A DNA stretch of 64,000 nucleotides, taken from contig NZ_JACHKA010000001.1 in assembly GCF_014203955.1 (NCBI RefSeq), forward strand, positions 4,066,001 through 4,130,000, written 5' to 3'. The position numbers and the translations under genes are program-made. Origin of the DNA: Sphingobium lignivorans. Lineage in GTDB: Bacteria; Pseudomonadota; Alphaproteobacteria; Sphingomonadales; Sphingomonadaceae. Every line of letters begins with the position of its first letter. Position 1 is the first letter of the stretch. The notes under the pieces are model-generated. The model was not told the DNA's origin. It searched no databases and worked only from the letters and a program-made list of their open reading frames with translations. Below, in pieces: positions 27,291-35,507 of this stretch.

Positions 27291-27827
27291 CTACTTCTGC
27301 TTCTCGTCCTTCTTCTTCCCGTCGTCCTTCGCCTTGACGACGGGCGGCGGCGGCAATTTGCATCCGCGACTGACCGCCAGCCCGCGCAGATAGCCGCGCC
27401 GGGCGAGCCCGGCATTGACGGCAGCGTCGAATCGGCGCTCCGCGGGCGCCGCACCGCTCACTTCGCGCACCAGCCCGCGAAAGGGGATGAGCGAATTGAC
27501 CACCGCCTCGCCGCCCGCCGCGGCGAGCTTGCCGAATTTGTCCTCATTCTCCTTGCTGTTCCCGCCGAAGTCGGGCCCGAGCACTTCGTTCAGCTCCGCG
27601 ATCTGCGCGATGAGCGTCCGGCACCCCGAGCCCGGCGAGGCATAAGGCTGCGAGACGGCGCGCGTCAGAACCTCGGGGATCTCGGTTTTCTGGATTCCGA
27701 CGTCGCGCACCGGCTGCGTGGCGATTTCCCCGGCCTTGTCGAGCGTCTTGTCCCCTTCCTTTTCCTGCGCGCCAGCCGCGCCGGCTAGCGTCAATGAAAG
27801 GAGGATGGTGAGGACTGGGCGTGTCAT
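27291..27827 (-). CDS. secreted protein of unknown function, tandem copy 1
   Basis: 178 aa with a signal peptide (MTRPVLTILLSLTLAGAAGAQ). The mature core contains KAGEIATQPVRDVGIQKTEIP, a central Cys (GSGCRTLIAQIAELNEVLGPDFG), VVNSLIPFRGLVREVSGA and NAGLARRGYLRGLAVSRGC, and a Lys-rich tail. The same blocks in the same order occur in the next gene upstream, so the two are tandem paralogs. It has two cysteines and no catalytic motif that I know. Sphingomonad genomes carry such pairs as conserved hypotheticals. Start at 27827 with GGGAGAAAA upstream. Confidence 0.82.
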   Translation of the reverse strand: MTRPVLTILLSLTLAGAAGAQEKEGDKTLDKAGEIATQPVRDVGIQKTEIPEVLTRAVSQPYASPGSGCRTLIAQIAELNEVLGPDFGGNSKENEDKFGKLAAAGGEAVVNSLIPFRGLVREVSGAAPAERRFDAAVNAGLARRGYLRGLAVSRGCKLPPPPVVKAKDDGKKKDEKQK

Positions 27828-27945
27828 GTGATTTTCTCCCTGTCGCATCAGAGCAACGGATCATCCGGGTAACTGATAGCCATTGCTCTGGTTCCCTCGC
27901 GCAAGATCGCGATCCGCTGCCCCAGTATAGAGGCGCCGCCCATCC

Positions 27946-28503
27946 TCACTTCGCCGCCGTCACGACGGAAGGAGCGCAGCTTTTCGCAGCGGCAAGCCCG
28001 CGCAGATAGCCACGCCGCGCAAGCCCGGCATTGATCGCCGCGGTGCGCCGCCGGTCGGCGGGCCCCGCGCCCGAGATTTCCCGCACCAGACCCCGGAACG
28101 GGATGAGCGAATTGACGATCATTTCCCCGCCGGCATAAGCAAGCTGCTCGACCTTGTCCTCATCGCTCTTGTCCTCCACGTCAAAATCGGGGCCGAGCGC
28201 CTGATTGAGGCGAGCCAGCTCATAGTTGAGCCAGCGGCAATCCTGGCGACGCGGCACGGCATAGGGCTTCTCGACGGCCTCCTGGAGGACCGGCGGCACC
28301 TTGCGCTTGCTGATGCCGACATCCCGCGCGGGCTGGCTCGCGATGCGCCCCGCCTTCTCCAGTTCTTCTTCCTTGGGCGCCTGCGCGCGGACGGGCATGG
28401 TGGCGGGCAGCAGCAGGCCGGCCAGAACGGCACATAAGGGCGCGAGGGTCCGCCTCTGCGGCCCATGCGCCTTCTCCCGCACCCTGAACAGCTTGCGGCC
28501 CAT
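27946..28503 (-). CDS. secreted protein of unknown function, tandem copy 2
   Basis: 185 aa, paralog of the gene just downstream. A longer basic N-terminus precedes the signal segment (LCAVLAGLLLPATMPVRAQ). Shared blocks are EKAGRIASQPARDVGISKRKVP, DCRWLNYELARLNQALGPDF, MIVNSLIPFRGLVREISGA and NAGLARRGYLRGLAAAKSC. Only two conserved Cys remain, which could pair in the periplasm. 118 bp separate the two copies. It is divergent from prfC (87 bp). No function assigned. Confidence 0.82.
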   Translation of the reverse strand: MGRKLFRVREKAHGPQRRTLAPLCAVLAGLLLPATMPVRAQAPKEEELEKAGRIASQPARDVGISKRKVPPVLQEAVEKPYAVPRRQDCRWLNYELARLNQALGPDFDVEDKSDEDKVEQLAYAGGEMIVNSLIPFRGLVREISGAGPADRRRTAAINAGLARRGYLRGLAAAKSCAPSVVTAAK

Positions 28504-28590
28504 GCCTGCCTTTCCCTATAGGAGCGCGATTTCGCTCCACTGACGGCCTCTTCCCCCCGGATCGCGCCACCCTACATCATCGGACAGCTC

Positions 28591-30171
28591 ATGACGATTC
28601 CGTCCCGCCGCACTTTCGCGATCATTTCCCACCCCGACGCGGGCAAGACCACGCTGACCGAGAAGCTGCTGCTCGCGGGCGGCGCGATCCATCTCGCCGG
28701 CGAGGTGAAGGCACGCGGCGCCAATCGCCGTGCGCGATCCGACTGGATGAAGATCGAGCAGCAGCGGGGGATTTCCGTCACCAGCTCCGTGATGACGTTC
28801 GAGCGGCCGGATGCCGACGGCAATGTCATTACCTTCAACCTGCTCGACACGCCGGGCCACGAGGATTTCTCGGAAGACACCTATCGGACGCTGACGGCCG
28901 TGGATTCCGCCGTGATGGTGATCGATGCCGCCAAGGGCATCGAGCCACAGACGCGCAAGCTTTTCGAAGTCTGTCGCTTGCGTTCGGTGCCCATCATCAC
29001 CTTCATCAACAAGGTCGATCGCGAGGGTCGCGACCCATTCGCGCTGCTGGACGAAGTCGCCGACGCCCTCGCGCTGGATGTCTGCCCGATGAGCTGGCCG
29101 GTCGGGATGGGCGGCGCATTCGAAGGGATTTTCGACTTCGCGACCAATCGGCTGATGCAGCCCTCCGGTCCGAGCAAGGAATTCCAGGGCACGGTTCATC
29201 AGCTTGACGGGCTGGACGATGCGACGCTGGAGCAGCATCTTTCCAAGGATGGGCTGGCGCAGTTGCGCGAGGAAGCCGAGCTTGCCCGCGGCGGCTATGC
29301 GTCCTTCGACCTGCAGGCCTATCTCCATGGCGATCTGACGCCGGTCTATTTCGGCTCCGCACTCAAGAATTTCGGCGTGGGCGAGCTGATCGCCGCCCTG
29401 TCCGCTTATGCGCCTTCGCCCCGCGCGCAGCCCGCCGAGCCGGCGCCGATCGATCCCGGGAATGATGAAGTGACCGGCTTCATCTTCAAGGTGCAGGCCA
29501 ATATGGATCCGCAGCACCGGGACCGGATCGCCTTCATGCGGCTATGCTCCGGCAAGTTCCGGCGGGGCATGAAGCTGACGCCGAGCGGCAGCGGAAAGCC
29601 GATCGCGGTGCATTCGCCCATCCTGTTTTTCGCGCAGGATCGCGAGATCGCGGACGAAGCCTTCCCCGGCGATATCATCGGCATTCCCAATCACGGCACC
29701 TTGCGGGTCGGCGACACGCTTTCGGAGAAGGCGGGAGTCCGCTTCACCGGATTGCCCAATTTCGCGCCAGAAATTCTCCGGCGCATCACGCTCAAGGACC
29801 CGACCAAGACCAAGCAGCTGCGCAAGGCGCTCGATGACCTGAGCGAGGAAGGTGTGATCCAGGTCTTCTATCCCGAGATCGGCAGCCAGTGGATCATCGG
29901 CGTGGTCGGCCAGTTGCAGCTCGACGTGCTCATCAGCCGCCTCGAGGCCGAATATAAGGTGGGCGCCGCCCTTGAACCGGCGCCATTCGAGACCGCGCGC
30001 TGGCTGTCCGGCGAGGGCCGCATGCTGGAGGATTTCGCCGGCGTGAATCGCTCCAGCATGGCGAAGGACAGGGACGGGAACCCCGTTTTCCTGGCTCGCT
30101 CAGCCTGGGATGTCGGATATCAGTCGGAGCGGCATCCCGAAATCAAGTTCAGCGCGACCCGGGAACGATAA
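28591..30171 (+). CDS. prfC: peptide chain release factor 3 (RF3)
   Basis: 526 aa translational GTPase. G1 is SHPDAGKTT, G3 DTPGHEDF and G4 NKVD, with the switch region GISVTSSVMTF. Domain II begins around VTGFIFKVQANMDPQHRDRIAFMR, which distinguishes RF3 from EF-G. The C-terminus (EVIQVFYPE/VGQLQLDVLISRLEAEY type) is complete. It recycles RF1/RF2 after termination. The stop lies 5 bp from the convergent bactofilin stop. Confidence 0.97.
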   Translation: MTIPSRRTFAIISHPDAGKTTLTEKLLLAGGAIHLAGEVKARGANRRARSDWMKIEQQRGISVTSSVMTFERPDADGNVITFNLLDTPGHEDFSEDTYRTLTAVDSAVMVIDAAKGIEPQTRKLFEVCRLRSVPIITFINKVDREGRDPFALLDEVADALALDVCPMSWPVGMGGAFEGIFDFATNRLMQPSGPSKEFQGTVHQLDGLDDATLEQHLSKDGLAQLREEAELARGGYASFDLQAYLHGDLTPVYFGSALKNFGVGELIAALSAYAPSPRAQPAEPAPIDPGNDEVTGFIFKVQANMDPQHRDRIAFMRLCSGKFRRGMKLTPSGSGKPIAVHSPILFFAQDREIADEAFPGDIIGIPNHGTLRVGDTLSEKAGVRFTGLPNFAPEILRRITLKDPTKTKQLRKALDDLSEEGVIQVFYPEIGSQWIIGVVGQLQLDVLISRLEAEYKVGAALEPAPFETARWLSGEGRMLEDFAGVNRSSMAKDRDGNPVFLARSAWDVGYQSERHPEIKFSATRER

Positions 30172-30176
30172 GGGGC

Positions 30177-30596
30177 TCAGCCCGCCTCGCTCTTGACGAG
30201 CTTGAGGTCGGCCGCTTGGGCGCTGCTCTTGTGGCTCATCCTGCCGTCGATCTGCCCGCCCGTGGCGATGCTGATGATCTCGTACGTCACGTCGCCAGTG
30301 ATGCGGGCGCTGGCCTCCAGGATCAGCTCGTCCACGGTGACAGCGCCTTCGATCAGGCCGGCGATGCGCGCGCTCTTGGCGGTCACATGACCGATGATGC
30401 GGCTGTCGGCCCCCTGTACGAGCTGCGTGCAACTGATGTCGCCTTCGACCTTGCCGTCGATGTGGAGGTCCACGGTCGCCTCGATATTCCCGCTGATGAC
30501 GACATCGCCGCCGATGATCGAGAAGGGCGTATGCTTAGCCCCGGTCGCTGCGGTCATGGACACGCCGCTTTGCTGTCTGCTGGACTTCGAGAACAT
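30177..30596 (-). CDS. bactofilin
   Basis: 139-aa polymer-forming cytoskeletal protein. The core (about residues 20-120) is a run of short beta-helix repeats (ISGNIEATVDLHIDGKVEGDI, GHVTAKSARIAGLIEGAV, VDELILEASARITGDVTYE) typical of DUF583. Bactofilins form non-polar filaments at the membrane and recruit cell-wall enzymes. Its first 62 bp overlap the 3' end of the M23 peptidase gene in another frame, and such pairs (LmdC-bactofilin type) act together in cell shape control. The last 20 residues are not part of the repeat core. Confidence 0.93.
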   Translation of the reverse strand: MFSKSSRQQSGVSMTAATGAKHTPFSIIGGDVVISGNIEATVDLHIDGKVEGDISCTQLVQGADSRIIGHVTAKSARIAGLIEGAVTVDELILEASARITGDVTYEIISIATGGQIDGRMSHKSSAQAADLKLVKSEAG

Positions 30597-31710
30597 CCTG
30601 CCGTGCCTCCAGAAAGGGACGCGGGTTCACTGCCGCGCCGTTCACCCGCACTTCGAAATGGAGATGCGATCCTGTCGAACGGCCGGTCGAGCCCATGCGG
30701 CCGATCTTCTGTCCGCGGCCAATCGTCTGCCCCACTTTCACGTCATAGCCGGAAAGATGGGCATAACGTGTCATCAGGCCCTTCCCGTGATCGATCTCGA
30801 TCGTATTGCCATAGCCATGCTGAACGCCGACATGGCTGATCTTTCCCGGCGCTGCGGCGAGGATGGCCTGACCGTGAGGGCCACGGAAATCGATGCCGGC
30901 ATGGAATGCCAGCATGCCGTTGAACGGGTCACGCCGATAGCCATAGGAGCTGGTCTGCATCGGTGCGGTGGTCGGGCGGCCGGAGGGAATGGCCGCCAGC
31001 GTCGTTTCCAGCGCATTGAGGCGCGTCAGCAAAACCGCCAGATCGCGCAATTCCGGCGCGAAGTCGAATGACCGGGCAGCGGGGACGAAGGGGCCGCCCT
31101 GTCCGCGGGGCATCCTGCCGAGCGTGGCGGGATTGAGACCAAAGCTGCGTATGGCCTTTTCCACGCGGGCGAGGCGGGCCTGCGCGGCTGCGGCGAGGCT
31201 GGTCTCGAGCGCGCGCTGACGTTCGAGCAGGGCCTGCATGCGGGCCGTCTCGGGCGATACGCTGCTCAGGGGTTTGCCGGACGCGGCGGCGGGGCCATTG
31301 CCGGTTCCGCCTGCCGCAGCACCTTCCACGCCTTCCGGCGCGACGCGCAGGTCGACTCGCTGGAGAACCTGCTCAAGCGCCTCCTGGCGCTGTTCGATAT
31401 CATGCGCGATTTCGCTGACGGACCGCTTGTAGGCGTCCACCTGTGCCTGGCGGGAGCTGAGCGCGGCCCGGTCGCGGGCGAGATCGCTGCGCTCCCACCA
31501 CATGGCAGCCTGGCTCCAGAGCATCGCGAACGTGCCGATGGTCCAGAGCAGCACGACGAAAGCCGCCACGGCAGCCGCCATCCACTGAACGCGTGTTGAA
31601 ATCCGAAGGAATCGCACCTGCCCGCCAGTGCGCAGGAAAATCTCTCGCTCTGGTGCGAGAGATTGCAGGAACGCGATCACCCCTCCGGGAGTTATGTTGT
31701 TCGATGCCAC
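30535..31710 (-). CDS. M23 metallopeptidase, membrane-anchored
   Basis: 391 aa. One N-terminal transmembrane segment (about 43-66, WMAAAVAAFVVLLWTIGTFAML), a coiled-coil (about 75-130 and 155-190) and a C-terminal LytM/M23 domain with zinc motif HAGIDFRG and catalytic HLHFEV. The fold opens with SSYGYRRDPFNG. It cleaves peptidoglycan cross-bridges in the periplasm. The start is a GTG at 31710; the cytoplasmic stretch EREIFLRTGGQVRFLRIS is included because it resembles relatives as I remember them. TATAAC about 20 bp upstream could be the -10, giving a very short leader. Overlaps the bactofilin gene. Confidence 0.92.
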   Translation of the reverse strand: MASNNITPGGVIAFLQSLAPEREIFLRTGGQVRFLRISTRVQWMAAAVAAFVVLLWTIGTFAMLWSQAAMWWERSDLARDRAALSSRQAQVDAYKRSVSEIAHDIEQRQEALEQVLQRVDLRVAPEGVEGAAAGGTGNGPAAASGKPLSSVSPETARMQALLERQRALETSLAAAAQARLARVEKAIRSFGLNPATLGRMPRGQGGPFVPAARSFDFAPELRDLAVLLTRLNALETTLAAIPSGRPTTAPMQTSSYGYRRDPFNGMLAFHAGIDFRGPHGQAILAAAPGKISHVGVQHGYGNTIEIDHGKGLMTRYAHLSGYDVKVGQTIGRGQKIGRMGSTGRSTGSHLHFEVRVNGAAVNPRPFLEARQDVLEVQQTAKRRVHDRSDRG

Positions 31711-32049
31711 CCGATTGCTCTGTTATATATCATTTGATCAGAGGCGCTGGCGCTACCAGAGGACGCCTCTCCCGGCGAATCGTCCACCCCTCGCCAGCGA
31801 CGAGTCGAAGGCAAGGTGAGGTGAACCGAGACAGATAGGCGCCGCGGACCCGAAAATAACGGAACCGCGCGCCCGCGACTCGCGGGCAGGCCATCGCCGC
31901 GGCGGCCCTTCTGCGCGCTCTGGCCCCTTTCTCTTTTTTCGCTGGAGAGGACTCGGCGCAGGATCGATGAAGGGGCGTTGCCACAGCAATTTTGCGCGGC
32001 TATAGGCCATTCCTCGCCATGTGGGGACGCCACTCCCCCGGCGCTGCGC
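31711..32049. other. intergenic region between M23 peptidase and tRNA-Ser
   Basis: 339 bp with no credible gene. It holds an AT-rich patch at about 31725-31745 that may be the M23 promoter (TATAAC on the minus strand), a perfect inverted repeat at 31871-31887 (GCCCGCGA / TCGCGGGC), and a pyrimidine run CTCTTTTTT near 31930. The tRNA promoter probably lies in the last 80 bp. Frames here code only for arginine-rich sequence without homology signals. Confidence 0.55.
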
Positions 32050-32141
32050 GGAGACGTGGGTGAGTGGCTGAAACCAGCGGTTTGCTAAACCGTCGTAGCC
32101 TTAAGGGGCTACCGAGGGTTCGAATCCCTCCGTCTCCGCCA
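32050..32141 (+). tRNA. tRNA-Ser (GCU anticodon)
   Basis: 92 nt including an encoded CCA. The acceptor stem GGAGACG pairs with CGTCTCC, with discriminator G as expected for serine. The anticodon loop TTGCTAA gives GCU (reads AGC/AGU). A long variable arm (GTAGCC/GGCTAC) marks a class II tRNA, and the T-loop is TTCGAAT. Confidence 0.97.
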
Positions 32142-32244
32142 CTTTTCCTGTTCTCGTTTAGACGTTTAGACAATACGCGAAGCGGCTTTATCCCTTAATA
32201 GCTCCACACTGCCAACTTTACCGAAAGTTTCGACGGGAGCATAA

Positions 32245-32487
32245 ATGTCAAAGTTCGAGCCGCTTGCAGACTATTGTCGCAACCAAACGCTGCGTGAGTT
32301 TGAGCTCACTTTTCCAAAGATCGAAACGATCATTGGGGACAAACTTCCCGCAAGCGCGCTCCGTCCCCAATACTGGGCAAATGTGGTGGATGGAGGCGGC
32401 CCTGTTCGTGCTGCTATGCGGGAAACGATGTATGACACATTCCTTATAGCGGGATCGCGACGGGTTAGGTTTGAGCGTCGACGGTAA
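32245..32487 (+). CDS. small DUF7662-like protein
   Basis: 80 aa. The pattern FEPLADYCRNQ...ELTFPKIETIIGDKLPASA...YWAN...FLIAGSRRVRFERR fits small proteins labelled DUF7662: a single helix pair, a conserved W-[AW]-N, and a closing basic strand ending V-x-F-x-R. They occur alone or next to nuclease or DNA-binding domains and have no assigned function. Base composition is clearly less GC-rich than its neighbours. It sits 103 bp after a tRNA gene, a usual site for acquired DNA, so horizontal origin is likely. No integrase or attachment repeat was found. Confidence 0.65.
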   Translation: MSKFEPLADYCRNQTLREFELTFPKIETIIGDKLPASALRPQYWANVVDGGGPVRAAMRETMYDTFLIAGSRRVRFERRR

Positions 32488-32567
32488 GGGCGGACGTCCA
32501 CGGCCGGGAATCAAAGCACGGTTTTATAGCACAACGATCGTTGCCCGAATCGGAACCAGGCCCGCCT

Positions 32568-33275
32568 TCAGGCGCCGAACGGGCGGGCCAAGGTGCGGCA
32601 CCATGCGCCGAACGCGGCTTCGCTGGCGAGCAGGCTGAGCGCTGCGAGCGCAATCATGGCGGCGCCGAGCCAGCGTTCCCCGCCATGGGCGCGCAGGGCC
32701 GATTGCAGGCGGCCGAAACCGAGGCCGGCGGCGATGAGAGCGGGCAAGGTGCCGAGACCGAAGCCGAGCATGACGAGCGCTCCGCCAGCGGCACTGCCCG
32801 CGAACAGTGCGAAGAGCAGTGCGCCATAGACCATGCCGCAGGGCAGCAGCCCCCAGGCGAGGCCACCGGCGAAGCGGCGCGCGGCGACTGGCATGTGCAG
32901 CAATGCCCGCGCCATCAGGCGGCGCGGCGCGAAGCCATGGCCGAGCAAAGCCGGCGCAGGCGCCAGCCCGGCCGTCACCAGACCCATCCAGCCGAGCGAG
33001 GCGGCGGCGGCCCAGCGCAGCAGATGATGCCCCGCCGCGGCATCCACCTGCCCCGCTGCAAGGCCGCCAGCCGCCCCCGCGAGGGCACCGAGCAAGGCAT
33101 AGCTCAGGATGCGGCCGCCATGGAGCAGGGCCTGCGCGCGCATGTCCGCCGCTGGCGTGGTACAACCGCCGGCATAGCCGAACATCAAGGAGATGCCGCC
33201 GCACATGCCAATGCAATGCAGGCTGGAAGCGAGGCCGAGCGCGGCACCCCCGAGAAGGCTGAACGAGGAGGCCAT
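32568..33275 (-). CDS. TauE/SafE (UreH-like) membrane protein of cbb3 locus
   Basis: 235 aa, about six transmembrane helices. Signature GLASSLHCIGMCGGISLMFGYAG in the first helix and GLAWGLLPCGMVYGALLFAL later, with the conserved Cys (HCIGMCGG and LPCG), place it in the sulfite exporter TauE/SafE (DsbD/UreH-like) family. Copies next to cco/fix genes are thought to serve metal or copper handling for cytochrome oxidase. Start ATG 33275 with GGAGG; the in-frame upstream extension is not membrane-like. It is 86 bp downstream of hemN and co-directional. Confidence 0.88.
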   Translation of the reverse strand: MASSFSLLGGAALGLASSLHCIGMCGGISLMFGYAGGCTTPAADMRAQALLHGGRILSYALLGALAGAAGGLAAGQVDAAAGHHLLRWAAAASLGWMGLVTAGLAPAPALLGHGFAPRRLMARALLHMPVAARRFAGGLAWGLLPCGMVYGALLFALFAGSAAGGALVMLGFGLGTLPALIAAGLGFGRLQSALRAHGGERWLGAAMIALAALSLLASEAAFGAWCRTLARPFGA

Positions 33276-33361
33276 CAGGGCCTCCGCGCCCGGACGCCGC
33301 ACCTCGCCCGGCGAGCATATGGCGTCATGGTGAGGCGTGGGTCGCTGGTCATCGCCCCGGC

Positions 33362-34684
33362 CTAGATGGCTGTACTGAAACGCTGCGGCTGCTGGGTACG
33401 CCAGCGGTCGAACAGCACAGCGATGACGCGGCCATAGGGCCGGCCCTCCTCCGTGATGCGCAACTGCTCCCCCTCCAGCGAAGCGAGACCGCGCTCGAGG
33501 AAGGGCGCGAGGCCCTGGCCGATCGTGGCATCGCCGAGAAAGGCGCCGACATTCGCCGCGCGGCCGCACAGCAGGTCCGCGATGATGGCGGCGCGGCGCT
33601 GGTCCTCCCGATCCCGCGCGACGCCGCGCTCGCCGGTGAGCAGGCCGGCGAGCGCGCCCATGCGATAGCGCCCACTGTTCTTCTCATTCTGCACGAGCAG
33701 GTCGGGGAACTCGCTGATCGCGGTGGCGCCCAGGCCGATGAGAACGCGCGCCTGATCGTCCGTGAAGCCCTGGAAATTGCGCCGCACCCGCCCCTCGCGC
33801 GAGGCGAGGGCCAGCGGATCGTGCGGAAGGGCGAAATGATCGAAGCCCACGGCGACATAGCCAGCGGCGACCAGCCGGTCGTGCCCCAGCGCGGCCATGG
33901 CGAAGCGCTCGGGCTGGTCGGGGAGATTGTCCGCGCGGATGCGGCGCTGGCGCGGCAGCAGATGCGGCACATGGGCATAGCCGAACAGCGCGATCCGCTC
34001 CGGCGCGAGGGCGAGTGTCTCGTCCAGCGTGGCGGAGAGAAGCGCGCGATCCTGCCCCGGCAGGCCGTACATGAGATCGAAATTGATCGAGCTGACGCCC
34101 TGGGCGCGCAGGGCCGCGACTGTCTCCACGATCATCTCGCGCGGCTGGACGCGGCCGATCGCTTCCTGAATCGCCGTATCGAAGGTCTGGACGCCAAGAC
34201 TGGCGCGCGTCACGCCGGCACGGCCGAGCACGGCGAACCAGTCCGCGCTGGTCGTGCGCGGATCGAGCTCGATGGAGATGTCCGCGCCTTCCGCGTCGAA
34301 AGCCCGGCGCATCGCGCCCAGCAGGCGCATGAACTGATCCGGGGTGAGCGCATTGGGACTGCCGCCGCCAAAGGCGATGCGGCCGACCTGCCCTCGCCCG
34401 CCCAGCCGGCCCGCGACCGTCTCCACCTCGGCGCACAGCGCATCGAGATAGGCGGTCAGCCGCTGGGCGCGATTGGCCCGGCCGGTGTTGCAGCCGCAAT
34501 ACCAGCAGATCTCCTCGCAAAAGGGGATATGCGCATAAAGGGAAACAGGCTCGTCCGGCGCAATGCGCGCGAGCGCGGCCTCCTGTTGGGCGGATCCGAC
34601 GGCGGCCGAGAACTCGGCGGCGGTCGGATAGCTGGTGTAACGCGGCACGGGCCGCGCCAGCAGATCGGGATGGCAGCTCCACAT
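33362..34684 (-). CDS. hemN: oxygen-independent coproporphyrinogen III oxidase
   Basis: 440 aa radical-SAM enzyme. The cluster motif CEEICWYCGC gives Cys56, Cys60, Cys63 plus Cys65, the HemN-specific CxxxCxxCxC. The GGGSPNALTP and LMYGLPGQ blocks are typical, and the C-terminal HemN domain follows. It oxidatively decarboxylates coproporphyrinogen III when oxygen is low, feeding haem to the cbb3 oxidase. ATG 34684 is chosen; a GTG three codons upstream is possible. Two FNR-type boxes lie 36 and 58 bp upstream, shared with divergent ompW. Confidence 0.95.
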   Translation of the reverse strand: MWSCHPDLLARPVPRYTSYPTAAEFSAAVGSAQQEAALARIAPDEPVSLYAHIPFCEEICWYCGCNTGRANRAQRLTAYLDALCAEVETVAGRLGGRGQVGRIAFGGGSPNALTPDQFMRLLGAMRRAFDAEGADISIELDPRTTSADWFAVLGRAGVTRASLGVQTFDTAIQEAIGRVQPREMIVETVAALRAQGVSSINFDLMYGLPGQDRALLSATLDETLALAPERIALFGYAHVPHLLPRQRRIRADNLPDQPERFAMAALGHDRLVAAGYVAVGFDHFALPHDPLALASREGRVRRNFQGFTDDQARVLIGLGATAISEFPDLLVQNEKNSGRYRMGALAGLLTGERGVARDREDQRRAAIIADLLCGRAANVGAFLGDATIGQGLAPFLERGLASLEGEQLRITEEGRPYGRVIAVLFDRWRTQQPQRFSTAI

Positions 34685-34719
34685 GGACGGCACGCTAGCC
34701 GCTGCGCGCCGCTGGTTCC

Positions 34720-34733
34720 TTGCGCTCGATCAA
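34720..34733. promoter_or_regulatory. FNR/FixK-type box 1 between hemN and ompW
   Basis: TTGCG-CTCG-ATCAA: the conserved TTG and CAA ends and 14-bp spacing match FNR/FixK boxes, with imperfect inner bases. If centred at -41.5 it would serve ompW with a start near 34768 (leader about 53 nt). Confidence 0.6.
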
Positions 34734-34741
34734 AGCGCGGC

Positions 34742-34755
34742 TTGCCTCCCGTCAA
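34742..34755. promoter_or_regulatory. FNR/FixK-type box 2 between hemN and ompW
   Basis: TTGCC-TCCC-GTCAA, again TTG-N8-CAA, 22 bp (two helical turns) from box 1. At -41.5 it would place the hemN transcript start near 34707, 23 nt before its ATG. Confidence 0.55.
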
Positions 34756-34820
34756 GGCTCCGGCCGGCCGCGTGGCCTAGGGCTGCGGCCATCGTTCAGG
34801 GAAAGAAAGGAACGAGAACC

Positions 34821-35507
34821 ATGAAAGCAAGATTTCTCACCTGCGCCGCCGGCGCCCTCGCTCTGGTGATGCCGATGGCCGCGCAGGCGGGCACCCCGGA
34901 CGGCAAGCTGCAGGTCAAGGTGCTTGGTACCGCCGTGCTGCCCGAGGGCGGCATCGACGAGATCCGCTCCGCCAGCGTGACCCTGCCTGCCGGCACCGAT
35001 ACCAAGGCCAGCGACAATTATGTGCCGACCGTGGCCATCGAATATTTCGTCACGCCGTCCATCTCCGTCGAGACGATCTGCTGCACCACGGCGCACCATG
35101 TCGACGGTTCCGGCGCGATCGCCGGAGTGGACAAACTGCTCGACGACATCCTCATCGTGCCCGCCACTTTCACGCTGAAATATCACCTGACCGGCCTCGG
35201 TGCGGTGAAGCCCTATATCGGTGCGGGCCCCAGCTACTTCCTGGTGCTCGATTCCAAGGTGGGCAGCGGCGGCGTCGCGGCCCTCGGGGCGGACAGCGGC
35301 AAGCTGAAGAGCAAGTTCGGCGCCGCGGTCCAGGCCGGCGTGGACATCGCTATTGGCGATCAGGGCTTCGGCCTGACGGTGGACGCCAAGCGCTATTTCA
35401 TGAAGCCGATCGCGGCTTTCTACAATGCCTCGGGCGCCACGATCCTCGAGACCCGGCACAAGCTGGACCCGTGGGTCGTGAGCGCGGGTATTTCCTACCG
35501 CTTCTGA
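34821..35507 (+). CDS. ompW: OmpW family outer-membrane protein
   Basis: 228 aa with a signal peptide (residues 1-23, ending MAAQAG) and an eight-strand beta-barrel. LQVKVLGTAVLPEGG, NYVPTVAIEYFVTPSISVE, YIGAGPSYF and the final VSAGISYRF are OmpW hallmarks. The family forms a narrow hydrophobic channel for small nonpolar molecules and is induced by low oxygen in several bacteria, which agrees with the two FNR-type boxes upstream. Followed by a strong intrinsic terminator. Confidence 0.93.
   Translation: MKARFLTCAAGALALVMPMAAQAGTPDGKLQVKVLGTAVLPEGGIDEIRSASVTLPAGTDTKASDNYVPTVAIEYFVTPSISVETICCTTAHHVDGSGAIAGVDKLLDDILIVPATFTLKYHLTGLGAVKPYIGAGPSYFLVLDSKVGSGGVAALGADSGKLKSKFGAAVQAGVDIAIGDQGFGLTVDAKRYFMKPIAAFYNASGATILETRHKLDPWVVSAGISYRF

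Noticed and set aside
30192..30206. TTGACGAGCTTGAGG as a further FNR-type box
   Set aside because: Lies inside the bactofilin coding region and lacks the CAA arm.
31692..32033. Possible small minus-strand gene between M23 peptidase and tRNA-Ser
   Set aside because: Arginine/serine-rich without a ribosome site or conserved pattern; the area looks like promoter and spacer.
32050..32567. Integrated element at the tRNA-Ser gene
   Set aside because: No integrase and no repeated copy of the tRNA 3' end within the window; kept only as a possible remnant.
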